Shown: positions 33,799 through 46,066 of the stretch, piece by piece
Layout: each line of letters begins with the position of its first letter
Numbering within the stretch: position 1 is the stretch's first letter
Assembly (NCBI GenBank): GCA_029931535.1
Contig: JAQPZY010001346.1
Coordinates: 1,798,001-1,862,000, forward strand
Direction of reading: 5' to 3'
DNA: 64,000 nt
DNA from: Margaritifera margaritifera
Lineage: Eukaryota > Mollusca > Bivalvia > Unionida > Margaritiferidae
The notes under the pieces: generated by a model
What the model was told of the DNA's origin: nothing
Databases searched by the model: none
What the model saw: the letters and a program-made list of their open reading frames with translations, nothing else
Position numbers and translations under genes: made by a program

Positions 33799-35360
33799 TT
33801 CTTCCTTTTAACTGCTAAGTGTTGAAACCATCTCTGATATTCTTCAGCAATAACAAGATTTTCAAATTAGCTGCTGTGGTAGGCATATTGGATATCAGAT
33901 TGGCACCATTTTCATTTAGGACAAAGTAGATATCATCAGAAGTCTTTTGGTATAAACCCCTTGTCAGAATGATCATCCATTCAGTGGAGTAGTGACAAGA
34001 AGACTTTCATGACAGCTATCATGGTAGCCATATTTGATGTACAACTGGCACCATTTTCATTTAGGACCAACTAGGTATCATAAGAAGTCTATTGGTGAAA
34101 ACCCCATGTTGATATAGTGATCCATTTGGGAGAAGAGATAACAATATTTTCAAGATAGCCACCTTGGTGGCCATATTGAGGGTTAGTCATTTTCATTTAG
34201 AACCAAGTAGACACCATAAGAACTCTTCTGATGAAAACCTGATGTCATAATGACTTTCCCTTTCAGAGGAGTAGCTAAAACGAGATTTTCAAGATGGCCA
34301 CATATTGGATGTCAGATCAGCACCATTTTAATTTCAGATCAACAAAACATTACAATAAGTCTTTTAGTGAAAAGCCCATGATGATATAACCATTAATTCA
34401 GGAGAAGTAGTGATAACAAGATTTTCAAGTTGATCACTGTGGCAGCCATATTAGACCCCAGATCAGCACCATTTTCATTTAGGACCAAGTAGACATCATA
34501 TTAAGACTTTTGGTAAAAACCACATGTCAATATGACTTTCCATTCATGAGGAGTAGCGATGACAAGATTTTCTAGCTGACCGCTGTGGACATCAGATTGG
34601 CACCATTTTCATTTAGGACCAAGAAGACATCATAAGAAGTCTTTTAATGAAAACTTCATGCTGATACAACCATCCATTCAGGAGGAGTAGCAATTATAAG
34701 ATTTTCAAGATGACCACTGTGTGGTGGCCATATTGGATGTCAGATAAGAACCATGTTCATTTAAGACAAACTGGACATCATAAGAAGTCTTTTGGTGAAA
34801 ACCCCACGTCAATATAACTTTCTGTTCAGGAGGAGTTGTGATAAGAAGATTTTCAAGATGGCTTCCATAGTGGCTATATTGGACATCAGATCTGCACCAT
34901 GTTCATTTAGGACTAACTAAACACCACAAGAAGTCTTTTAGTGAAAACCCCCTGCTGATATGACCATCCATTCAGGAGTAATAGTGATAACAAGATTTTC
35001 AAGATGGCCACAGTGGCAGCCATCTTGGATGTCAGATCTGCACCATTTTCATTTAGGACCAACTTGACATCACATGAAGTCTTTTAGTGAAAACCCCATG
35101 TTGATATGACCATCCATTCAGGAGTAGCAATAACACAATTTTCAAGATGGCCACTGTGGTGGCCATAGTGGATGTGCAAGCAGCACCGATTTTCATTTAG
35201 GAGCTACTAGACCATGGGACAAATGTGTGTGTAAAGTTTTATGGCAATCATCCTAGTAGTTCAGGAGGAGTAGCAATAAGAACTTTGCTAACAGAAGGAT
35301 GGATGACAGACAACAGACCATCCCATAAGCTTTTCTGGTCTATGAGCAGTAGAACTAAAA
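33799..35360 (+). mobile_element. R1 element with about 10 tandem core units
   Basis: Head CTTCCTTTTAACTGCTAAGT GTTGAAACCATC, about ten core units (GATAACAAGATTTTCAAG, GGCCATATTGGATGTCAGAT, GCACCATTTTCATTTAGGAC, AAGTCTTTTGGTGAAAACCC), then the tail ATGGATGACAGACAACAGAC CATCCCATAAGC and CAGTAGAACTAAAAA. Unit spacing is 134-152 bp. Complete enough to define head, core and tail together with the copy at 15138. The following 35361-35500 matches the end of the body at 4960-5060. Confidence 0.82.
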
Positions 35361-35785
35361 ACCAAGTTATTTAAGTGGTATTATTCGAGATATTCATCAG
35401 ATACATACGCAAATTCCATTCATCCTTGTTTGTATTATCATGCTTGCAAGCCAGTACAGCTAAAAACCACGACTTTCTGAAAACTTAGGATGTCCACAGA
35501 CTCAGGGCAAAGATGGTAGCCCTTTTTTTAGCCAATGAAAAGTATTCAAGCTAACTTACTGTAACCAAAAATCATCAGCAAGAAGACAATGTTTTTTTCA
35601 CAAGCAAGACAATGACTTACTCTGAGGTTTTGATTGGATAAAAATTCAAGACTAGATATCAGCTGTTATCTTAAGTTGATGGATGACATTTTTGCACAAG
35701 AAATATTGCTCAGAATTTGAAAACTTTTAAGAAAGTCCACCAAAATTTGCTAACATTAAAAAAATATTCACCATAATTGTATTAC

Positions 35786-35974
35786 CTTTGCATGTAAATA
35801 GGTCCAGCAGTTTCTGTGGAGAAATCTTTGGCCCATTTCTCAAGCACCTCTGCTAGTTGTCTCTGCTCCCTGGTCAAGACAGTATTGGCTGTCAGAAAAT
35901 GTTTCTCAAGTCTGTTGATCAGGGGAATGGGGAATTTCTTATAGACCACATCCTTCTCTGCTACCACAATCAAT
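35786..35974 (-). CDS. RNF213: RNF213-like exon (AEKDVVYKKFPIPLINRLEKH)
   Basis: 189 nt (1 + 62 codons + 2), acceptor TTCCTAG, donor CAAAG|GTAATA. The product contains LIVVAEKDVVYKKFPIPL followed by INRLEKHFL. The PLINRLEKH stretch resembles the conserved arginine-bearing element at AAA subunit borders, so it probably contacts a neighbouring AAA unit (inference). The C-terminal half is a charged helix (REQRQLAEVLEKWAKDF). This is the strongest single identification in the window. Confidence 0.98.
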
Positions 35975-35999
35975 CTAGGAAAAAGTAGCAATTTAAAGA

Positions 36000-36986
36000 A
36001 TAATTCTGTGCTACTGATAAAGTATACATAGTAAACATATTTCTAGTAGAAGATATATCTTGGACAATGGAGGAAACACACACCCCATTTCAAAATTGTA
36101 ACACAGAACCGAGAACAAAATTTCTTCTGAAAAAAGATGTGAGTAGTTATAGATGAACCTGAAAAGTTACCAGGGCCTTAAATGAAAACACATTCAAATT
36201 AAGATTGCAAATGCAGGATTAAGCTAATATATGATCATGGTACCATTATGAGACCCTTTCTCAAAATGTAAAGGCTCCTTTGACTTTCTCAATTACCAAT
36301 CCAGAGGCACCATTTTCCTTTTACAATTTACTACTTTTACTATCAAATAATAAATACTATTTTGTTCAAACTTTGGCACACTTTTAGTTTTAATTTTAGT
36401 TTCAACTGCACAAAATGGAAATAACTGTGATGTTACACATCATAAATGAACTTGAAAATTAATTAATGTTCCATTTCATACTATTAATTTACAGACAAGA
36501 GAAAATAAGCTTTTCTCATGGATATATTCCCAAGTCATGTACATTATGCACTTATCATTTCCAAACTGGATACAAAAAAGGAACCCTTCCCAATTTTCTA
36601 GTTTAATCCCTAAGATGATGGAAAAAAATTGCCCATGAAGTTTAGACTTGACTGTTACCAAGATAATAGACACGTGCAACCCATGAACTCTACTATTTTG
36701 TATGAGGTCACTTTAGGATGTCTCAATATATGACTTTATTACTACTTATTAGGGCTGCACAAATGTACTTCAGTACCCAAGCATGAGTTGGGTACGTCTT
36801 AGACTAGAGACTTGAGAAAATGAGGAGACAATTTCAACTGACAAAAAAAAATTGGAAGATGTGTTACTTATGATTTGCTTCTCATTTAAGCTAAATGTGC
36901 ATTATCTTTCTTGTATATCATGCATATGTGAGTTCAATATACAATACTATTTTAGAAACACATGGGAAGATGCTTCCACATGACCT
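36000..36986. other. Intron, no recognised feature
   Basis: AT-rich intron between the exon at 35974 and the inverted-repeat element. Nothing identified. Confidence 0.5.
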
Positions 36987-36987
36987 A

Positions 36988-38749
36988 CCGTAATCACGGT
37001 AAGTCTTGGGACACCATAAGTCTTGGGACACCCTTAATTATTTTCAAAAGTAATTATTTTATGACCTATAAAAGTTGGGACACGAAGTTAAAGCAATTTT
37101 TTCATGTACTATTAGTCTTGGGACACCTAAAACATTTTTTTTCTTCTACTGATCGATCGGCGTATTTTATCGATCGTAACCTCGTGTAAAATAAACAGGA
37201 CTTCGTGGTTGTTAAGGGACTCTCATTATGAATTAATACATGGATATATTATAAATTATTACAATTTGTTTGAAGAGTCAATAAATATAATGAATTTTCT
37301 CTGCTTTCTTATTATTTAAAGTAAATTAAAATATGTATAATTTAATCAGACGATGACAAGAACTGAGCATTAGCGGTATGTTACACCCATTCAACAATAA
37401 CTTCTCCCTATTGTGCCCTAGTTACTTATTGTCAGTTTATGCATTATTGCATTAAAATTGTCGAAAGTCACCTGTAATTATTGGGGAGTTTTTTTTCCCT
37501 GAAAATGGAAATACCTAAATCATTACAATGTGATATCAGGATGAGAACAATGAAAATGGTGTTTATTTCAACTCTAGCATTTATTGTACGCATGTTTACA
37601 TCATGGCGTCACCACGTGCACATTGAAGATTTTACTTGTGATGAATGAAGTACATACATTTGATTCGAATCATAGGCACCACTGCACTAAAGTTAAATAA
37701 TATCTTTAAATACGATAAAGAAGTTTAAGAACTAATCCGTGGTAGTTTGCTTTGATGTAAGCGACCTTAAATAAGTCATGGTTACTCAGTTATGGTAATC
37801 GTGCTAATATTACGCAGTAGAAGCCAATCACACATCAAAGTACCGGCATTGCCGCCGGACAAAATTCCTCTTTACCCAAGCCAATTTCAGGGTTTTAACA
37901 ATTAGCTGGCCTGGATGGCTGTCAGAAAACAAAAGACAAATCTGCCAATTATAAACAAAGGAGACGCCAAAACAACCAGCTTGCCAAAATCAAAAGTTGA
38001 ATGAATAATGCTTGGAAAATTATCATTTTGTGAAGCCGAAACACTAAACTAAAATGGATCAATGATGCTCTTAATCGATCTATATTCAGAATTTTAACAT
38101 ATATTATATATGACAAGTTATTTGAATTTATGCTGGTTATGTGCTTTATAAAATTAAACACGCGTGCCTTTTCATATAGATTACATCAGTTTGTAGGATC
38201 GCTTATACCACTGAAAAACAGTAACTGTTGAGCGCGTGAATACAAATAAATTAAACAGCAATGAACGTGTAGCTGAAATGTAATCTGGAAGAATGCGATT
38301 TGGTAAAAATGATAAATAAAGCAAAATCTGCATCGAATATTTTTGGGTATAAACAAGGATATAAGTGACGCCAAGTACGATTTGCACTGTGTAAGTACTG
38401 TACACTGTACAGGTCTTCCCGTAAATGTAAGCGGACCGTGAATTATGAAGTCTTTATTTACCTTTATTTTAAATCATGTTGGAGAAATCGGAAAATATGC
38501 ACTTGCAAAATAATAACATAAACAATCATAGTAGTGTATAACAGTTTATTGACGAAAGACGTGGTAATTGAACGAGCTGGTCACTGCTGTGTGACATATG
38601 TCGATCTTCCCAATTTTGTCTTTACATTTTTTTTTTTGTCTACAAGTTTTGGGACACCGAAAATGTTATATATTTTAAAGGCATATAAGTCTTGGGACAC
38701 GAAAAAAAATTATTATTTTTTCGTGTCCCTAGACTTATCGTGATTACGG
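36988..38749. mobile_element. TA-flanked inverted-repeat DNA transposon, 1.76 kb, non-autonomous
   Basis: Left end CCGTAATCACGGTAAGTCTT GGGACAC; right end in reverse complement CCGTAATCACGATAAGTCTA GGGACAC. 25 of 27 match. TA lies immediately outside both ends (36986-36987, 38750-38751), as for the Tc1/mariner/pogo superfamily. The word CTTGGGACAC or TTTGGGACAC recurs as direct subterminal repeats near 37004, 37021, 37117, 38648 and 38690. The inside is richer in CG dinucleotides than its surroundings and has no transposase ORF. Confidence 0.85.
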
Positions 38750-39089
38750 TACTTTTTATCAATTGCTGTGTTATACTAGGGAGTAATTTTTTACATGACA
38801 ACTGCTACTTGTCATGACAGCCAAGCAGCTGACTAAAATGGTGAAAACAAAGTTAAATCCCATGGGTTATTTTTGCAAAGGCATCAATGCCAACTGAAAT
38901 CCATATATCCAAACTGTTCATGAATACTTTAAGAGAAAATTAAGCAAATGTAATTGTTCATTTGTAAATCCTAGGTCACTTAATTTGCACATTTCTGCAT
39001 TAACTCTATGCGGCAATACTGTGGTGGTCTTAACCTTTTAACAGTTCAAGTGTGAAAATTGAGTACTGACATGGGTATTGTATGATTTA

Positions 39090-39330
39090 GTTACTTTCTT
39101 TGAGATATATCCACATGTCAATTTTCATCAGTGCAAATGAAATATAGTCCAAGATATTCAGTATGTAATGAACAAACAGCTGAAAATATAAAGTCACTCA
39201 AGAGTGCAAATTAGGTCACAGTGACCTAGTTTTTGTATGGCTGAGTTACACTTCCTGATAATGCATCCACATACCAGTTTTCATAAATGTAAGTGAAACA
39301 GGGTGTGATATATTGGGGGTGGGGGGTGGG
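39090..39330 (+). repeat. Isolated R4 copy with a perfect ERE palindrome
   Basis: About 1.5 R4 units: ATGTCAATTTTCATCAGTGC, then AAATTAGGTCACAGTGACCT AGTTTTTGTATGG and AATGCATCCACATACCAGTT TTCATAA. The palindrome AGGTCACAGTGACCT lies at 39213-39227. A GT/GGGG tract follows at 39314-39333. Confidence 0.8.
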
Positions 39331-39998
39331 GGTTTTACAAAAATATAGAGAGTGTAAAGAATTAACAAACTGTGAAAAACTGCGCAAAATGTTACAAAAA
39401 AGCATCAAAAACTTTTTAGCAGATGCAATTCAAAAGCTCTCAACTCCTGGATTATGTCACAATATTAAAGGTCAGTGTATAGAAATTCTTTCCAGTCAGT
39501 CAGATAGTTATTTTGCTGGCTAGCCAGTTAAGTAACCACTTTAAAAAGAAAGAAAAAAAAACAAAAACAGAACATTTAAACCCATATACATAATTGAGAA
39601 ACAAGAAGCACAAGTAGTTGATTGATTGCTAAACTATGTTGGTTACAAGAAAGTACAAGGAGGTATTAACTACTGAAAGATAAAGGGCTTTAACACTTTC
39701 AATGAGAGAGGGAATCAATTTGTAAATAATATTTGCAACTATTAGATATTTTTAATGTAAAATGGCACTGAAATGCATGCTGAGTTATGCTGATTACAAG
39801 AAAAGGGGGGGTCAAGCTGAATGATGAACAACAAAAAGTGATTATCACATTTTGTATTTATGTTCAAATGTCCTAGAAACAACTTTAAAATTCTCAGAGC
39901 TGGTAATTTTGATGTCCCCATAAATAGAGAACATTTCACAGTACATACATTTTAAAAAAATGAATGAAAACTTGTATTATAATTCAGAACGGTGATAC

Positions 39999-40084
39999 CT
40001 AAAATTCTTGTGCACTCTGCATTTGACTCTATGGGTTCCAAGACCAAGATCCACATATCTCTCTCCTCCAAAATAAACATAGTA
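39999..40084 (-). CDS. RNF213: RNF213-like exon (YVDLGLGTHRVKCRVH)
   Basis: 86 nt (28 codons plus AG), acceptor TTTTTCAG, donor TTTAG|GTATCA. Encodes YYVYFGGERYVDLGLGTHR, then VKCRVHKNF. The arginine split across the junction leads into LIVVAEKD in the next exon. The GLGTHRVKCRVH block is diagnostic for RNF213. The exon is one of the smallest in the window but is supported by both borders and both phases. Confidence 0.96.
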
Positions 40085-40189
40085 CTGAAAAAGAGTAAGA
40101 ATAAATAAAAGATCACAAATAAATGACACCATTGTTTGCAATACAGTAATTTATCAGTCCATGAAATTTGAAATCAAAAGTTGTCAACA

Positions 40190-40740
40190 AGAGTCCCTCA
40201 TAGGGACTGACACAGAAAAGAATTTCCTATAATCCACAAAAAGTCTGTTACTTCTGTCATTTTAATCTTTATTACTGCTGAGTATTGAAACCATCTCTGA
40301 TATGCTACAGAAACTCCAACATACCAGCTTTGATAACAAAAATATTTTGTCACAGGTGTGAGTGGACATGTTCACAAGAGACCCATAAGTGCAGTGCAAC
40401 ATTTTTTGTCATAGCTTTTAACCTTCAACCCTAAATCATGGACAGAACATCACTGAACTTATCTCAGACAATGTAAAGATACAACCACATGGTAAGTTTG
40501 GTTAAATTTATAAGTAATATTTTTGCAGGAAAAAAAAGTTATTGAAGCGGTGTATCTTTCAGATACATCTCCACAAACTGGGTTTAATAAAAATCCATTA
40601 AATCTGTGTTATCATTCTCAAAACCCGGTACAGCCAAAAAGCTGAGTCAAGATTTTTGAACTTAAAATCAATGTCAAAGTGCTCACTATCAACTTGTTCA
40701 ATGGAAAACAGCTATAGTATTTGCTCACTCTCCAGTTTGT
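40190..40740 (+). repeat. R1-head element without tandem core
   Basis: Homologous over its length to 4590-5084: AACAAGAGTCCCTCATAGGG ACTGA, ATTGAAACCATCTCTGATAT, GACATGTTCACAAGAGACC, CACATGGTAAGTTTGGTTAA ATTTATAAG, CCGGTACAGCCAAAAAG. Begins about 100 bp upstream of the acceptor of the exon at 40084. Confidence 0.75.
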
Positions 40741-41229
40741 TTGTACCCCCTTATAAACCAAAAACAGCAAGGATATAAAAAAATGCACAAAACTTAGTCA
40801 TTTCATTCATCAATTTATAATTTCTAACCTGATTGTCATCAGGGGGTCCCGAACACTGTCATTTTCTGGTTTCTAGAACAGTCCATTTCAGTAAAAACTA
40901 TCATCTGCATCCAATATTTGCAGTGTCTAGTTTTAATATTTCTAAAAAAACTGAACAAATAATAATGAGGAACTCTTTCATACATGTGTTCAAAGAGATT
41001 AACTCCTAAATTTACAAAATTATTAAGAACTTAATTAAGATTAACTGCATCACATCTGTTGCCTGAAAACATAGACTTGCCCATGCAAATATTGTGACCG
41101 TGTTACTAAAGAAACTTCCGTTTGGTTTGAAATGCCAACAAGTTGACAATGTTAGGGACCCCCTGGTGCTTGGATCAGCATAATTTTAATACTAGAACAA
41201 CTATATATTGCAATAAGTGTTGTTTTCTT

Positions 41230-41795
41230 TTTAATATAAGTATGGCCATCTATTCAGAAGAAGTAGTTGTTACAAGATTTGTCTAGTTTTGTACCAACTA
41301 CATATAGTGTTAAGCCTTATAGTGAAAACTCCATGTCAATATGACCATTCCATAAAGAAGAGTACTGGTAGTTATAAAAGATGTTCAAGATGGCAACCAT
41401 GCCATCATATTAGAGGTCAGATCATATTAGAGGTCAGATCAGCACCCTTTTTATTTAAGACCAACTAGATATTATGAGAAGTCTTTAAGTGAAAACCCCA
41501 TGTCTATATCACCAACTGTTCATCAGAAATAGCTATTATTAATATGGCTACCTGGCAGCCATATTGGAGGTCTGATCATCACTGTTTTCATTTAGGACCA
41601 ACTACATATAATAAGAAGTCTTTTAGTAAAAAGTACATGTCACTATCGCTATCCATTTAGGAGAAGTAGCTATATCAAGATTTTCAAGATGGCCACCATG
41701 CAGGCCATACTGGATGTGAGATCAGCACCATTTACAGTTAGGACCAACCAGACTTGAAAAGAAGTCTTTCAGTGAAAACCACATGTGCCTATGGC
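41230..41795 (+). repeat. R1 core array, about 4 units (no clear head)
   Basis: Units marked by GATGTTCAAGATGGCAACCA, GGCAGCCATATTGGAGGTCT, CATTTAGGACCAACTA, AAGTCTTTTAGTAAAA. A short direct duplication ATCATATTAGAGGTCAG lies at 41404-41438. Confidence 0.78.
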
Positions 41796-42518
41796 AAAAC
41801 AAAATGTCCTGCATCATCGAAATTTATGATACCATGTATGTTTAAAATATATTGTAAATGTTTCATTTTCACATTCAAAGATTGTATGGATGAAAATACA
41901 TTAGGATATCTTACAAGTACATTTCTAATTACAGTGAAACGCCATTAATCTGGACATCTTCAGACATGTAATATTTCTGGAACAGACTTTAGGGAGGTTT
42001 GTTCTTCATTTCTGGAAGATGTTTCTGAAATACAGCCAATATATAAAAGAATTCTTAAATAGCTAGCTTCAATGAGTTGTCCAGTCAAGTTTTTCTGACA
42101 TTTTTGGGGGGTCAGATTTTAGGGTTTGATTCTGTGAGTCTACCTGATGATCATGGAGATATCACATGTATGTACTTTTGTTCCACCTTTTGTTCTGGGA
42201 TAAAAAAACAGGACTACAAATTAATGAAGTGCCTCAAAATATAATTATTGAGGAAATCTGTTGCCAGAAATCGTCCATTGAATATCAAGACATCTGGATA
42301 AACAAGGCTTTGTTATACCTATGTATTTAATCCATTCTACACATTGTCTAATATATCTCAGAGACAATGTCAAAGCCATGATGCATCTAAAAATATGAAA
42401 ATTAATTTTTTAATGTAATGACTCCAAAACCCATATTATTGTAAAAAATTATGCATATACATAATTGCAATAGTGTTTTTTTAACAACGATTTACAAAAT
42501 ATTTAATTTTCAACTCAC

Positions 42519-42626
42519 CTGGTTGAGAGCGTCATAAAGACTCTCATACAAGTTTTCCAGATTCAGCAACACCACTGTGTTACCTGTCTCCATACACACC
42601 TTGATGCGGTTGATGTTACGACAAAT
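42519..42626 (-). CDS. RNF213: RNF213-like exon (ICRNINRIKVCMETG)
   Basis: 108 nt, exactly 36 codons, phase 0 at both ends, acceptor TTTCAG and the strongest donor in the gene (CAG|GTGAGT). Begins ICRNINRIKVCMETGN and ends LNLENLYESLYDALNQ, nearly invariant in RNF213 from invertebrates to humans. The segment is a helix and strand of the AAA ring, reading straight through from FPKDQEYTQ in the previous exon. Flanking introns are 1458 bp upstream and 2434 bp downstream. Confidence 0.97.
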
Positions 42627-44042
<1,416 letters not shown>

Positions 44043-44084
44043 TATACATATCATATATACATAGACAGTCTCAACCTAATGTAC

Positions 44085-44214
44085 CTGGGTGTATTCCTGA
44101 TCCTTAGGAAAGCTACTCCCAAATATAGTAATGATGTTATTGGTGGGAATCAGCTGCTGCAAAATGGTAAGAGCTCCATAGTTCTCAGTCAACAACAACA
44201 GGTACCGACTCTCA
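44085..44214 (-). CDS. RNF213: RNF213-like exon ([11 protein letters not shown] / [13 protein letters not shown])
   Basis: 130 nt (1 + 43 codons), acceptor TTTTAG, donor CCCAG|GTACAT. Contains [20 protein letters not shown] and [14 protein letters not shown], two of the best conserved RNF213 blocks. These form a beta-strand with a conserved TEN and a FGSSFPKD loop in an AAA module. Skipping this exon would shift the frame. The exon lies between two (AT)n tracts, one in each flanking intron (45879-45975 and 43936-44032), so its transcript has self-complementary flanks. Confidence 0.96.
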
Positions 44215-45875
44215 CTAAAATACATAAAAAAGAATGCTTACAAATTTGTTTAACATGAGGCTGTGCTCCATAAACTTGATACCTCTCATACAAGTATCTT
44301 CATTATGAATCAAACTTCAATTATATAAGTGTATGTGAATCAGTACAATGTAATTCTAAAGGTGTTTTAAATCTTTAAAATTCCAATTGCCCAGTTGGAC
44401 AAATACTAAAACTTTGGCTTGCCCTAAATCAACTTATGCTCACCAATCTACTATTACTTTCTTCTAATTCAGAATAAATTTGCTTAACTTACTTTTAGAT
44501 TTATTTCTGCTTGCTTACTATAGATCTGTGAATTTTCTTTTATTATTTAAAGTGAATGAAATTGGCAATTGTCTTGTCAGAACAACCTTTTTTATTAGGA
44601 ACAAACCCTTATCAATCCTGCACTAACACACAATGACTGGTTAAGATGTTGGAAATTCACTTGAGTTTTGGAAAACTTCACTCACTATTTCGAGTTGAGC
44701 AAGTAAATTTTCAACCTGTTGTAAAATTGTGACTATTTCAACATAAATTAACTTTGGTTTATTTACATTCATGCTAATTATTGGTGTCTAGATACAGATG
44801 ACTTCATGACTATGAGGCAAATAACTGAATTGAGGACTAGTATAACAATTTATACTAAACTCAAACTTTTCTTACCTCTTTTCCTACTTTAATTTTTTCA
44901 CTAATAGCTCACCTATGGAAGTATCTGATCCAATCTCAGAACTATGCGTGTGACAAAATTTTTCACTAATCGATACACAAGATCAAAGTTATAAATGAAC
45001 AAGAATACTGACAAAGGCAATCTAACTTGATTCATAAGCATAGTTTTGTCTGAAAGGTGTTGCACTCCTCATAATATCTCTGCATATGAAGTACTGTGTC
45101 TATAAAACTAAACTAAATGCAAAGCTCAAACTATATGCAAAATGCAAATTAAATCGCTTGTCTGAAATATAGGTCACCATGAATTACTACTGTCTAAAAT
45201 ATGTAATAAAGATCTATATAAATTATGGCTGCATGACTCTGCCAGCAACAGTGTCAGTGCATATGTGCTAAACTGCAAGGGTCTGAGAACAGGAAAATGA
45301 CAGAAATCATCAATCCAATGGGAAGAGTCTCAATCTGTTCTGGCCAAAAATGAACAAATTAGAGAAAAGCATTCTATTTGAGATTTACATTCTGATAGAT
45401 AAGGCCTCCATTCCAAAAGAACTCATCTTTCTTCTCAGGTTGATTATTATACTATTTGTAGTGCTGCATGAATGATGAAAAAGTTTTAAAAAGTTTTATT
45501 TCTATTTAATTTATTCAAGAAACTATACTCCCCTTGCAAGACAAACTTTCCTCAATAATAAACATATCCCAATGATTTTCAATTTTGGTTATTCTTCCAT
45601 CTATTTCTGTATGCACATTTTTCTGTGTGCAAGGTTTTTGTACAATCTGAGTAAGTTAGTATAAACTTATATTTTAGAACAAGTAGAAAACAAACAGCAA
45701 AAGAATTTCTGTGATGAAAATATAGACAATAGTATGGTATAATTCTGCAACTTTTATGACTATTCAAAAAACATGAACACTGAATTTGACTGTATAAAAA
45801 AGGAGACCATTAAGCATTCCAATATTTTAATTATTTGGAACTTTATATGACACAATTATTTATGCATCCATAGTG

Positions 45876-45878
<3 letters not shown>
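44215..45878. other. Intron, no recognised feature
   Basis: AT-rich intron sequence with no recognised repeat family or coding signal. Confidence 0.5.
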
Positions 45879-45969
<91 letters not shown>

Positions 45970-45975
45970 TATATA
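45879..45975. repeat. (AT)48 microsatellite
   Basis: About 97 bp of AT repeat with one CA interruption near 45964, ending 15 bp from the exon ending at 45990. Nearly the same length as the tract at 43936. Confidence 0.98.
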
Positions 45976-45989
45976 CAGTGAATATTAAC

Positions 45990-46066
45990 CTGTGTGTGTT
46001 GTTGGTATCATTCATACAGGCCTTGATTAGACCCTTAGCAGTACAATCTGGATCCCCCTCTTGGTG
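45990..46066 (-). CDS. RNF213: RNF213-like short exon
   Basis: 77 nt (25 codons plus AG) between TTGCAG and donor CACAG|GTTAAT. It encodes a hydrophilic linker, [20 protein letters not shown], leading to a serine completed by the next exon (SESRYLLLL). On its own it would not be recognisable. It is supported by borders, by phase on both sides and by position between two strong exons. A 97-bp (AT)n tract begins 15 bp into the downstream intron, which is unusually close to a 5' splice site. Confidence 0.85.
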
